A DNA stretch of 64,000 bases from Larix kaempferi (Eukaryota > Streptophyta > Pinopsida > Pinales > Pinaceae). A program made the position numbers and the translations under genes. Location: the NCBI GenBank assembly GCA_027924585.1, contig BSBM01000361.1:66252001-66316000 (forward strand). The letters run 5' to 3'. Below are positions 23,559 to 34,323 of the stretch, one piece after another. The stretch's first letter is position 1. Every line of letters begins with the position of its first letter. A model generated the notes under the pieces. That model had not been told where the DNA came from, did no database searches, and worked only from the letters and a program-made list of their open reading frames with translations.

Positions 23559-24829
23559 CTATTGAAGATTTGTGCTCTTGGGAAGCACCAGACGACCCTT
23601 GTGTCTCAGAGAAGCACCATCCCAAGAGTAATGTGGTACAACAGAAGGGTTGTTTGTCAAGCGTTGGATGATTTGAGATAAGGAAGAGTCATTGACATAA
23701 CCCTGTTGAACAGATTGCAACCAATTTGGAATAGGCATAGAAATAGCTGAAAGAGAACCTTGGGCATCAAATGTGCGAGAAAGAGCATCTGCCACAATAT
23801 TGTCTTTACCCTTCTTGTAAGTGATCTCATAGTCATAACCCATGAGTTTTCTAACCCATTTCTATTGTGCTGGAGAGGAGACACGTTGTTCCAAGAAATA
23901 TTTCAGACTTTGGTGATCAGTCTTGATGCAGAAATGATTCCCTAATAGGTATGGTCGCCACTTCTGTACTGCATGCAAAATAGCCATCATTTCCTTCTCA
24001 TAGGTAGAGGAAGCTAAATTCTTACCTGAAAGGGCTTTGCTGGTGAACACAATGGGGTGTTCATCTTGAAGGAGAACAGCACCAAGTCCATTGCCACAAG
24101 CATCACTCTCAATAGTGAAGGGCTTGGAAAAATTGGGCATAGCTAGAACAGGTGTAGTACACATAGCTTGTTTTAGTTTGTCAAATGCACACTGAGCAGC
24201 ATGTGTCCATGTAAAAGCATCCTTTTTCAATAGAGCAGTTAATGGAGCTGCAATCTTCCCATAATCCTTGACAAACTTGCGGTAGTAGCCAGTCAACTCC
24301 AAAAAACCACGAAGGATCTTGAGTGTCTGAGGATGCGGCCAATTGTTCATGGCATCGATTTTGGCAGGATCCACGCGAACCCCTTGTGCTGAGATAATGT
24401 GCCCGATATACTCAACTTCCTTCTGTCCAAAAACACATTTAGACTGCTTGGCATGGAGATGATGGTCAGAGAAAAGTTGCATGACAAGATCCAGATGCTG
24501 GAGATGTTCATCCCATGTTTTACTGTAGATGAGGATATCATCAAAGAATACCAAAATGAATTTCCGCAAGTAGGGTCGAAATATTTTATTCATTAAGGCC
24601 TGGAATGTGGAAGGAGCATTAGTGAGGCCAAAGGGCATGACCAAAAACTCATAATGGCCATCATGTGTGCGGAAAGCTGTTTTAGGGATATCATCCTCAT
24701 GACCCGAATTTGATGATACCCAGAACGAAGATCCAAATTGGAGAAAAAGTGAGCCCCATGAAGCTCATCAAGAAGCTAATCAACAACAGGAATTGGAAAC
24801 TTATCCTTGATGGTGAGGTGATTAAGTTC
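23559..24829 (-). pseudogene. E1 reverse transcriptase and RNase H
   Basis: The frame 24644-23862 has the RT block [18 protein letters not shown], catalytic FFDDILIYS, then RNase H with [34 protein letters not shown] and [11 protein letters not shown], and continues after one stop to YEITYKKGKDNIVADALS. Upstream (24829-24650) two stops and a 1-bp frameshift near 24690 break the RT fingers. Catalytic residues are intact, so the disruption looks fairly recent. Confidence 0.9.
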
Positions 24830-25699
24830 TCAGAATTCAATGCATAGGCACCATGACCCATCTTTTTTGCAGACAAGAAGAACTGGAGAAGAAAAGGAAC
24901 TAGTGCTTGGGCGAATAATACCTTGCTTCAATAAGTCCCGAACGAGCATTTCAATCTCCATTTTTTGGTGAAATGGGTAGCGATAGGGCCTGATGTTGGG
25001 AGGAACGCTGCCAGGAAGGAGCTGAATACGATGGTCTTCTGGCCTTGAAGGTGGCAATCCCACTGGTTCAGCAAAGACACCTGTATATCGATCCAGAATT
25101 TGTTGTAGATCCAAAGGAGTAGTGGAGACCGCTGATGGTTGCATCTGAATGGAATGGATCTGAGCGATGACACCATGTGAATTATTCTTGAAGAGTTTTT
25201 CCATGCGATGTGAACTGATGATGCTGAGAGAACCTGGTTGTAATCCTGTCAATGTGTGTTTTTTTCCATTGAGGGAAAACTGCATCCAAAGTTCAGCAAA
25301 ATCCCATAAGATAGGGCCAAGTGTGCATAGCCATTGAGCGCCCAAAACCACATCACATCCACCTAAGGTCAAGGAAAACATGTCAGAGCACAAGGTATAA
25401 TCTCCCATAGAGATACGCACATTTCGACACTTCCCTTTGCAAGGTAAGGTGCCCCCATTGGCAACCATGACTTCAAAGTTGGAGCAAGGATAGATAAAAC
25501 AATCAGCTTGTTTGGCAATCCGAGGGTCAATGAAATTATGAGTGCTACCAGAATCAATGAGTATTGTAAGAGAAAGCTTCTTAAAGTAACCCCTGACCCG
25601 CATTGTTTGGGGGGTGGTGATTCCAGCTAAAGCATGGAGAGATATCTCTGGATGGTCATCCTGAGACGGAGGGTCAATAGACGGTTCCTGAATGTCAAC
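24830..25699 (-). pseudogene. E1 protease and start of RT
   Basis: The 257-codon frame includes the aspartic protease site LTILIDSGSTHNFIDP and GGCDVVLGAQWL, then the RT amino-terminal block YRYPFHQKMEIEMLVRDLL and SFSSPVLLVCKKDGSW. It is in frame with gag, separated by a TAG at 25700-25702 that could come from CAG. It ends at a TGA after CIEF. Protease cuts the polyprotein during particle maturation. Confidence 0.9.
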
Positions 25700-26617
25700 C
25701 TAAGCATCCATTATTTCTGGATCTTCGTCACCAATTTTAGAGGCAGGCGGAGAATCCACATCCAAGAGATAGAGCTTTTGCTGAACACATCTATGACCCC
25801 GAGTGAATTTCTCATCACAATTATAGAAAAGCCCATTTTCTCTGCGTGCTTGCATCTCTGTTTCAGACAAATGCTTGATAGGAGTTAGTCGAGGATCCTG
25901 CGGTATAGGTGGTCGTTGAAAACCCATATTTCGGAAGGGAACAAAAGTGGGCTTGGAGCGTTGTTGGGCTGCAATCTTGTCTTCTTCCAACTTAGCCAAC
26001 CCTAGGGCTTCCATCTTTGTATTGGGACAGAACATTTTGACCTCAGAGTGGATGGCATCCTTTAGACCACTGATAAAACAACTCCGGTAAAAGTCATCAG
26101 ACAATCCTTTAGTGTGGTTGGCTAGTTTCTCAAATTCGGTTTGATACTCTCTCACAGTGCCAATTTGGAGAAGTTTAGTGAGGGTTCCTGTGAAGTCATC
26201 AATAGCACTAGGACCAAATCGTTGCAAAAGGAGTTGGCAAAAGTCTGGCCATTTTGTCTCTTCATGAGCCTTGATGTACCAACGGTACCATTGAAGAGCT
26301 TCCTGTTCCAAATGAAAGGATGCAAGCGGAACTTTGTTGACATCAAAAGAATTATGCAGACTGAAATATTGTTCTACATGATAGATCCATCCAGTTGAAT
26401 CAGTACCATTGAAGCAAGGAAACTCAAGCTTCGGACCACGGAAATTGCTGGAAGAAGAGAACCCATTGTCTGATGAAGACTCGAACTGCCGTTTGTTGTT
26501 CATAGCTAAATGTTCAAGATGGAGGTCGAGAAATTTTTCATCCAGATCCTGGAGTTTGGCTTGGATGGCTGTAAGTGCTTCTTCCATGGTTTTTGCTCCT
26601 ACATGGGTGACAACCAT
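25700..26617 (-). CDS. E1 gag
   Basis: An open frame of about 305 codons from ATG 26617 (MVVTHVGAKTMEEAL); a second ATG at 26587 is also possible. Gag domain blocks: STGWIYHVEQYFSLHN, EEALQWYRWYIKAHEETKW-type, FCQLLLQRFGPSAIDDF and YRSCFISGLKDAIHSEVK. The zinc knuckle reads GLFYNCDEKFTRGHRC, with the first Cys replaced by Phe, whereas E2 keeps Cys there, so RNA binding may be impaired. The frame extends upstream without a stop but lacks similarity there. It ends at the TAG that separates it from protease. Confidence 0.85.
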   Translation of the reverse strand: MVVTHVGAKTMEEALTAIQAKLQDLDEKFLDLHLEHLAMNNKRQFESSSDNGFSSSSNFRGPKLEFPCFNGTDSTGWIYHVEQYFSLHNSFDVNKVPLASFHLEQEALQWYRWYIKAHEETKWPDFCQLLLQRFGPSAIDDFTGTLTKLLQIGTVREYQTEFEKLANHTKGLSDDFYRSCFISGLKDAIHSEVKMFCPNTKMEALGLAKLEEDKIAAQQRSKPTFVPFRNMGFQRPPIPQDPRLTPIKHLSETEMQARRENGLFYNCDEKFTRGHRCVQQKLYLLDVDSPPASKIGDEDPEIMDA

Positions 26618-27659
26618 AACCAGGACTTTTTTTTTTTTTGGTTGACTGGGTAGGAAAACAAAAACAGAAACTGCTTCAGTAAAGGAAAATATGGACTTGG
26701 GAAAAAATCTGAAGGGTAATTGGGGTTTGACTAGGTTTTGGACACTATCGAATAGACAGGGAAGCAAAAAATGAGGATTTCAAAAGCGGGGTGAAAGAAT
26801 GGGAAAATTTGGCAGAGGGGGACAAAGAAGCAGAATTCAGAAAGGAACTCTGTGGTAAAATTTGAAGGTGATTGGGTGAAATCTGAGGAAGTTATGGAAA
26901 ACCCTAAAAATAGACAAATGTGGGATTTCGGGCTTTGGGAAGGGGAAGTGGGGATAGGGTCCTCAGGAATGAAATATGCAGAATGGGATGACAGGGGTTC
27001 CCCGAAAATTTCAAGGGAAACTGAATTTTATACTCTACGGCTCGGAAGGGATCTTTTTTTTTTTTTTGTTAGACTGGAGCGGCTACGGCTCGGAAGGGAT
27101 CTGAAACAGATAAATCTTCAACAACCCAGAAGTGAGCGAAAATAGAGGGATCTAAAACGGCGCTAAATGGATTGAAAACAGCTGGATCTGGAACGGCTTT
27201 CAGAATGGATCTGAATGGCTGGATTTGAAACGGTGCAGCAGTGATCGACAACAGTTCAACTAAAAATAGATATGGACCCCAGGTATGTGCGGCTTCCTAA
27301 TAGTTCAAGGGTTTCACTCAGCCACCAATGCTGTCTGACGGCTTGCGTATTGGGGCAATACCCCTCACTCCACGGCTCAGGTAAAACTGATAACCACTTT
27401 GCCACAAATGACAGCTCTTGGTTTACCTCACGGGTGGGAACTAGTCAATCAAGTAGGGGTCGTTGCCCTTTTCGCTGGCAGGTCCTCTCAATGGGCTAGC
27501 TACTTCGGGGTTCCTGTGGTACTCCTCACAATGAGTTTTATGGCTTATTCCCAAGTACTTCCCACAGTTAAGCGGATAGGGATTATTCCCAAATCCGAAC
27601 CTGCAATAGATGCGAAAAAAAAATTTGGCAGAAATTTCACCCAACGAGCCCAAGAAAGT
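26618..27659 (-). other. E1 untranslated leader
   Basis: Noncoding region between primer site and gag, shared with E2 at 6624-7678. It includes degenerate GGATCTGAAA repeats near 27090-27240 and a conserved block at 27272-27560. A T-run at 27054-27067 interrupts a short duplicated CGGCTCGGAAGGGATCT. Confidence 0.7.
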
Positions 27660-27671
27660 GCTTTGATACCA
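27660..27671 (-). promoter_or_regulatory. E1 primer binding site (tRNA-iMet)
   Basis: The minus strand reads TGGTATCAAAGC, one mismatch from the initiator tRNA-Met site found intact in E2, two bases from the 5' LTR. Confidence 0.92.
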
Positions 27672-27673
27672 GA

Positions 27674-28048
27674 TGTGAAGCACCTGCAACAATTAATTAA
27701 TAAGAATATGCGAAATAGCAGAAATGACAGAACTCATAATCACTTTTATATTGATCACAGGCCACTTCGAGGGGGAAACCTCCTATGAGCAAGCTCAATA
27801 CAAATAACTTCACGGTACCTTCATAGGTCTCAACACACACTTATATACTAAGTGTAGGCGCCAATACTATGGGTCAAAACCATGGGCCACTACAAACTAT
27901 GGATCAACAATACTACGGGCGACTTACAAAGCATATGCCCCAACAACAATAACACAAACTATTGATCAACAAATACTACAGGACGACTTACAAAGCATAT
28001 GCGTCCAACAACAATATACTAACAAAGTAAAGACATGGGTTCCTAACA
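27674..28048 (-). repeat. E1 5' LTR
   Basis: 375 bp, TGTGAAGCACC to GGTTCCTAACA on the + strand, partner of 21903-22268. Confidence 0.95.
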
Positions 28049-28228
28049 CCCGCGGGTTATAGTGGAACAACTCGCGGGTACGCTGGCTAAAGTGGAACAA
28101 CTAGCATACAGGAATAAAAATAGGGAAAAAGTGTATATGAAGGACATAAAGTGCATCTGAGTCAGTGAAATGGATCCTGCAGGCCAAAGAGTGTTGATGC
28201 TCACAAGGTGGAAAATCACGTTAAAACA
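28049..28228 (-). repeat. E3 3' LTR, right arm
   Basis: Begins with the E1 target duplication CCCGC and runs to CACGTTAAAACA, matching 42283-42462. Together with 21151-21902, and counting the duplication once, it gives 927 bp. Confidence 0.93.
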
Positions 28229-30560
28229 GATGCCCCCTAATGTGTGAGGTCAGAGATTGGTGTTGCGATGGCCAAAATACATTATAAATATCAGAAGTGG
28301 AGTGATGGAGACACAAGTGGAAGGAACAACTCACTTGTCACAATATAATAATATCTCTGAATACATGTCGGTATAGTACAACAATATGATATAATGGCCA
28401 TGAATAGGCAGTACATAGTGAAAATATGTCATAAGTGATCATGTCCATGATCCCTCTACAGTAAGATATGGTTTCCTGCTGAAAAGGAAACAAGTGGTGC
28501 AAACTAGAGGTTCAAACTGCTAATGTCTAAGAGGTGTATCTCAGATGTAAATTCACGATCATAAGTAGCATACTGAATGCCACTATCGCCTAGGGTCTTC
28601 TACACAAATCATCTATATTGCAAGTCCCATCAAGTGAATAAAGCTGTTGAGGTCGAACCTGATGTGACATCGTCTGATTACCGGTCAATGATGTATACCA
28701 TTAACAGATGTGAGATAACCCACCAATAATAAAAATGGGCATCAAGGCACAGAGTACAATCATCAAAGTGCGAATAGATGTGTTGAAGTTGAACACTAAG
28801 ATGAATCCATCGATCAGGGGACATTGATGTATTCCCAAAACTGTCAATGGCGAGAGAACCTACAACTAATGAATGCAAGCCTCAAGGTACTCAACCGAAC
28901 TCTAAGTCTCAAATTACGAAATAAATGGGTTGATGTCGACAGAACGAAACTTGCTAGAAGGAGGGCATTAAGGCATCCCCCATCAACCAACATGAGGTAA
29001 CAGCTATGCTAAAAGATTTGGAAGAACTCAGGTGAAATGGACTGACTCAATAAGGATGGACGACAGGCAATAGTCAAGAGATCTGAGGAGTGGCCGACTC
29101 TGGTTCCAGGACTTCCTTTGAACAAGATCATGGAGCCGATGGATAGACTCAGGAAGCATAGACTCGATATAGACTGTGCGATGCAGGAGGCATCAACCAA
29201 GGGCTCCATAGTGACTTGAAGCTTAACCAATCAATCGAGTAAAACTGAGAAACGAGTACAGCTCCTGAGGTCCTACTATAATCCCGACTCATAATGTATG
29301 GAGTGGAATGAATGCTCTGTTCAAAGGCGACACAACAGCTTCCAACTAGAAGTAGTAACCATAATCCCGTCCGAATTTTTGGAATATTTGATTTTTTGGT
29401 CTTTTTCATATTTGGAAAAGCTTGAAAAAGAATAAAATTTATTATAGTACAACAATTGAGGGAACGAGTGTCAAATGGCGAGCAGACTAGTCCCAAGCAG
29501 TGGAACATACCTATGATCAATGCAAGGAAGCATGTGCAGGATGTGGACACTCGAGGGGGTGTTCCCTTAGGGTTAAAAGGTCATCAAATTGCGAAGGAAA
29601 AATGGAAGCTCTGCAAGGCTCTACAGAGAAAGTGCTCAGGCACCAGGCTAACAATTGAGTAAGCGGGAGCTCACACAAGTCTCAAGCAACAAGCAGGATG
29701 ATGCAATGCAATCATGACTCGATATAAATGGGGGTGTCCTTATGGGAGATGGCCAGCATAAGACAAAGTAGATTATGAGTCTTTATCGTAAATTCATGGC
29801 ATAACTACAAAGGACTCCCGATCTTAAGGACAAACAATGGCATGGGCACCAAATACAAAAAGGGGTTCTAACTAGGGTACCCATGTTTGGAAAAGCCCTA
29901 CCACCACATAACGACACTTCTATAACATTGTGAAGGTTCCGTGTCAGTTAAGAAGCGGGGTCGCACCTAGGGTTTATGTAAATGGTCAAAAGGTCAAATG
30001 CATAATGCATGTGAAAATGACATCTAACCTCTATGCCAGGTGTGAAATATACCTACCGTAGGCACAAAACGATCAAAAACAATTCTCGTCGAAGAAATCT
30101 GGTCAAAAATGCTACTCCAAGACATTATATTAGTCCAAAACAGCTTAAAATGGTGAAAACTATAGACAAGTGGGTTTTCAAAATTATAAATAGCAAGAAA
30201 AAATTACAATTTACAATTCCCCAATTTGAATTTTTTGGTTAGTTTTCACCTCGAATTTCAATTGTTGATTCTGGGAGCTACGGGCATCCGTTCGTCGAGC
30301 CGTCTGGAGCAGGTTACTAGTCTCATCCTTATATTTCATTTGATTGTTTTTATTTGGATTTTTAGTGGCCCAATTTTTTAAATGGCCAAGCCCTATTTGG
30401 TCACGGTGGTACCCGCAAGCTACAAGCATACGAGTAGCATGTAGGGATAGGTACCTGCGTTGACCACGGGTACACACCTCTATGAGCTAATTAGCCCATG
30501 GGTACGGCTGTGGAGTTTTTTTTTATAATAAAATTTACTAAACTATTGGTTTCTCTTCCT
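28229..30560 (-). other. E3 3' noncoding region with polypurine tract
   Basis: On the minus strand TTAGGGGGCATC abuts the 3' LTR (28229-28240) and is the likely polypurine tract. The rest has no coding signal on the element strand. It holds the degenerate tandem repeats at 28645-29080. Just before 30566 lies a pyrimidine-rich stretch ending CTTCCTCCAG, which would be a splice acceptor for the antisense gene. Promoter elements for that gene are presumably here but are not evident. Confidence 0.7.
28645..29080. repeat. About 137-147-bp degenerate tandem repeats shared with E4
   Basis: Units start at 28645, 28782 and 28929 with GTTGARGTCGA-like text, each followed by a CATTGATGTAT-like block. 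They align with the units in E4 at 50689, 50826 and 50965, including GATTACCGG followed by a CAATGATGTAT-type block. Confidence 0.7.
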
Positions 30561-30565
30561 CCAGG

Positions 30566-31423
30566 ATGGTTCTAAAATGGAGAGAAAGGGAGCATGACCT
30601 TGTGGATGAGGTATTCCACAATGATTTTCCTGCACAACAAGCTTTACAAGCATGTGGGATTTTTAAATTTTGGAACATAGGGGGTTTGAGGCCCCAAAAC
30701 CTATTGCTCCAACGCTTGATAAACTACTGGGACGTAGATGCTCAAAACTCAACCTAGATGGGAAAATACTTTCCTTGGAGGTGGATCATATCTATTTCAT
30801 TATTGGTTTGTCCCGTCGAGGTGAATTGGCAAGCCTTCGATCTCGTTCTGTGGGTGGTGGGATCACCATTGCCGACTACATAGAGTTGTATTGTCTTCCC
30901 AAAACTCGGATAATGGGGAGTCAGGTGCCCATCAGAGCCATAGTCAGTCTGAGCATGAAGGTTATAGTGGCTACCCTTGTGCGGATTACAGGTTCGGCAG
31001 CTCTTCACCAGGATTCAAGGTCGGTGATGTTCTATGCCTCACAGTGCATGCGGCCCATGGTAAATGACTGGTGCACAACGTTACTGGGGTCCATGAAGGC
31101 CCAGTTAACGGAGTGCAAGAGAGGGGAGGAAAAACAATTTGGATACGGCAGTATCTTATGCAGTTTCTTCTTTGAGTGAGTTCTGGGGCTTAGTCCGAGG
31201 GTTGAAGTCCCTCCTCATAGTCTCCGTCATCCAGCCCTGACCCAATGGGCATAGGTCTTGACGCGACAGGGTGGTGGCCGATAGGCATCACCATACACAG
31301 ATGAGTTCTTTCATTGGTGGGACCGACAGGTCATAGCTATAGATGACTACCCCTATGCAGGGATAGACTTCCATCAGGATCGTGACATGCCGCTTCCGCC
31401 AGGAGCATCGTTTGGAGACATCG
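30566..31423 (+). pseudogene. Antisense plant-mobile-domain-like gene of E3, exon 1
   Basis: Opposite in strand to E3 pol. It starts at ATG 30566, right after a splice-acceptor-like CTTCCTCCAG, and reads REREHDLVDEVFHNDFPAQQ, ALQACGIFKFWNIGG, LQRLINYWDVDAQ. After a frameshift near 30740 it continues LDGKILSLEVDHIYFIIGL and SRRGE. Later blocks are YIELYCLPKTRIM, SQVPIRAIVSL and, in another frame, FFHWWDRQVIAIDDYPYA and IDFHQDRDMPLPPGA. The pattern of a hydrophobic helix, YW and IYFIIGLSRRGE resembles the plant mobile domain of MAIN/MAIL1 and transposon-borne relatives. The same gene occurs in the + strand Tat copy. It is disrupted here by one frameshift and stops. Confidence 0.65.
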
Positions 31424-31550
31424 GTGAGTTACTCTTTTTATGTTTTTTGTGTATTAAATTTTTAGGGATTTTTTATTATAAATGTGAATTCAAAAATATT
31501 TTTGGGGGTAGTATCACATATTAATATTTCACTGTTTGCTCGCAAACAAG
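31424..31550 (+). other. Putative intron of the antisense gene
   Basis: Starts ATCG then GTGAGT and ends CGCAAACAAG then GGTCC, 127 bp and T-rich. The donor falls at the same aligned position as the GTAACT donor in the other Tat copy (8106). The reading phases on either side do not match as they stand, which could reflect decay or a slightly different acceptor. Confidence 0.5.
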
Positions 31551-31866
31551 GGTCCAGTAAGACCACATGGCTTCCCAAGACATCGTCGATGGGGCAGGGG
31601 TGGTGAAGTAGTGGGTGCTGCAGCATAGCGTACACTAGATATTGTGCGGGTCAACTTATCACGGATGACCAACAGGGTACCTTTGATAGAGGTAGCACAA
31701 CTACCAGAGGATATGCAGCGCCATGTTGTGGGGGTACCGAGCAACAGGTGCGACTACTACAGCGTATAGCTAACGCAGTACATTATTATTATCAGACGCA
31801 TCCTTCCGAGGTGGCAACGAGGCTTACTTGTAGGGCTTATACATCTTAGAGTCCCATATTTGTATT
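31551..31866 (+). pseudogene. Antisense gene of E3, exon 2
   Basis: One frame reads PHGFPRHRRWGRGGEVVGAA, a stop, TLDIVRVNLSRMTNRVPLIE, VAQLPEDMQRHVVGVPSN and, after another stop, further text to a TGA near 31866. The middle aligns with the minus-strand remnant at 3365-3645. Arg/Gly-rich start, then likely helical. Function unknown. Confidence 0.5.
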
Positions 31867-32089
31867 GATATGTATATTTTTTAGGGCTACAGGCTCCATT
31901 TTTGTATTATGACACTACCATTTTTTGGACATATTATTTATAAAACACTATGGTTCTCCGGTTCTACTATATGTGTGTATGTACAAATGTATGAATGTAT
32001 ATTTTATTTGTGTGCTTCATTATGAATGTGACAAATGCCAATCTAGGACATAGTTAGCATATGCATCATATATATGATTAAAACCTCTC

Positions 32090-32450
32090 GGAACATGAAT
32101 GTATGTAATGGAAACAAAATGTCATTCCAAGAGTCTTACCCTTAAGAATCTCCGTAGTAACGTAGGATCCCTCACACGGTACTGACCATTCAACTGAGAC
32201 ACAACCAGTTGTGAATCTAGGCGGACTTCTAAAAACTGGATACCATGTGAAATAGCATCCCAAAGTAGCTCAACTACAACACTGTACTCAACCACATTAT
32301 TAGATGTAGGACCAAGACAAGTACCTCCTAAAGACACAACTAGGTGGTTAGGTGAATAAATAACCCAGGCAGCAGAAGTAAGTTATTGCATATGACGACT
32401 AGCACCATCCGCAAATCCTAAGAATGTAGGAGATTCCGCTGACATCTGTC
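32090..32450 (-). pseudogene. E3 second (archaeal-type) RNase H after integrase
   Basis: The frame starts at an ATG near 32447 (MSAESPTFLGFADGASRHMQ), preceded by a T-rich stretch ending TTGACAG, which looks like a splice acceptor. Catalytic candidates are Asp in FADGAS, Glu in NNVVEYS and Asp in LDSQLVVSQLNGQY. One stop falls after RHMQ. It lies about 110 bp past the pol stop but in the same frame. Tat elements are known for such an extra RNase H; here it follows integrase in both copies. Confidence 0.8.
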
Positions 32451-32556
32451 AATCAAACGGAAGCGAATCAGCAGACCCGAAAACCAAAATAAATCTAAAC
32501 TATGTACAGAAGCAACTATACAATAGTATACAAAAGTATTAGCTCGAACTAGAAGT

Positions 32557-33960
32557 TCAAGCATAATACTGCTTGAGGTAGAGCCCATTTCTAGGATCCT
32601 TCAAGACATTCCCTTCATAATCTTCTAATTCATAGGCTCCTTTTTCCAGGACACACCTCACGATGTAAGGACCATGCCACATGGGGTTAAACTTGCCTGC
32701 CCCCAGGGGTTCTTTATCCTGGTCATATAAGAGGACCAAGTCACCTTCAACATATTGCTGGGGACGGACAAACCTATCGTACTGAACCTTGACACAACAT
32801 TTATTGGCATCTATAGCCATGGCGGCATCTCAGCGCTGCTCATCAAGCTACTCAAGGTGGATTAAATGTTGCTCAATACCCGATGTATCAAGGAGGAGCT
32901 CTATGGCTATTTTTAGCGAAGGGATTTCGCATTCAATCGGTAAAATATACTCCACACCGTGTACCAGCTGAAACGGTGAGAACCTGGTGGCAGTCTTGAC
33001 TGCGATTCGATACGACCACAAAGCAGGATATAACATAATATGCCAGTTGTTCTTGCTTTGTTGGATGGTACGTTGGAGAATGGTCTTTAAAGACTTATTG
33101 ACTACTTCAACCTGACCATTCGCTTGGGGGTAGTAAGAATATGGGTGCTCTTGATGAAACCCAAGCTTGAGTGACAAATCCTCCATCATTTTGTTATGAA
33201 AGTGACTGCCATGGTCAGTGACAATCTCTTTCGGAATACCGAACCAAGTAATAATCTGGTTGAATACGAAATGGGTTGTTGTAGCACCATCGGCTTTTAC
33301 GGTAGGCATGGCCTCAGCCCATTTGGAAAAGTAGTCCACGGCCACTATAATATGGTAATGCCCCCCAACCGAAGCTGGTTTGCAATCCATGAAATCCACC
33401 CCCCACTTGGTGAAGGGACCGATGGTGACGACTGGATGAAGGGGCGCTGGATGTGAGTGTATATTCTGAGAAAACACCTGGCAAGGGTGACATCTCTTCA
33501 TAGCGTTCACATAATATTTAAAGATCGAAGGCCAAAAGTAACCCGCTCGCATAATACATTGGGCTGTAGCAAGCCCGGATAAGTGACTGCCACACGCCCC
33601 AGCATGGAAATCATTAAGCACACGCTCCGTTTCTTCATGATTCAAGCAACGACGAAGATTTGAATCCTTTCCTCGATGATACAAAGTATCACCAACGATG
33701 GTATAATCTTTAGCATGGTGTTTCACATGTCGTCGCTCGTCTCGTGAATAATGTGAAGGAAACTTCAAAGTTTGGAGATATACAATGATATCCCCATACC
33801 AAGGGTCCTCTGACGTGATAAGAAATAAGTGTTCATCCACAAAGGAATCTTCATGGACAACATCCTCATCAAGTCGCGGAAGGTCCAACATAAGCTCAGC
33901 AAAAACCAAGGATTTCATCGACTTCGCCGAAGCAAAATCGAGATCAAACTCCTAAAGGAT
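32557..33960 (-). pseudogene. E3 integrase
   Basis: One frame with stops at 33953-33951 and 32848. Zinc-binding region: FHAGACGSHLSGL, GYFWPSIFKYY and KRCHPCQVF. Core: WGVDFMD (D), IVTDHGSHFHNKMM (D) and YYPQANGQVEVVNKSLK (E), so all three catalytic residues remain. Carboxyl end: VEGDLVLLYDQDKEPL and the GPY/F block FNPMWHGPYIV, ending LKQYYA. No chromodomain follows. The stops, such as the TAG in HLE-stop-LDE, fit C-to-T change of CAG. Confidence 0.92.
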
Positions 33961-34044
33961 CACAATCCATTTATTGTACTTCCCCCCTATAATACATTGT
34001 GATAGCACGAACTGAAATGGATTGATATGCGCTATGACTGTGGT

Positions 34045-34323
34045 CTACCTAAGCATGATATAGTGTCGTAACCGTTGGACTGCATGAACAGTTGCAAGTG
34101 CCAACTTTTCCACATGAGCATATCTCAGCTCAATGTCTACTAGATTTCGACTAAGGTAATAGATCACATGCTCCACGAGCACATCATCAACCTGAACTAA
34201 GACCATTCCAATCATCTCTTGAGATGCAGCCACATAAAGTATAAAATCTCTTGCAAAGTCGGGTGGACTAAGAAAAGGGGCTGATACCAAATATTTCTTA
34301 AGATAACCGAAAGACTGCTGGGA
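34045..34323 (-). pseudogene. E3 RNase H (RT-linked)
   Basis: Blocks SPPDFARDFILYVAAS, GMVLVQVDDV, HVIYYLSRNL and ELRYAHVEKLALATVHAVQR. The frame is the same as RT and integrase, bounded by stops at 34324 and 34045. Degrades RNA in the cDNA hybrid. Confidence 0.85.

Larger units (their letters stand above)
21903..28048 (-). mobile_element. E1: nearly complete chromodomain Ty3/gypsy element
   Basis: LTRs at 21903-22268 and 27674-28048 enclose gag, protease, RT-RNase H, integrase and chromodomain on the minus strand. Target duplication CTCGC (21898-21902) and CCCGC (28049-28053), one mismatch. The undisturbed target is present at 42283-42287 in the other E3 LTR. The short LTRs, initiator-Met primer site and carboxyl-terminal chromodomain mark a chromovirus, perhaps Reina-like (tentative). 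Several stops and at least two frameshifts disable pol. Confidence 0.95.

Noticed and set aside
30033-30242. 69-codon + strand frame upstream of the antisense gene
   Set aside because: Lys/Asn-rich, no counterpart seen in the other Tat copy.
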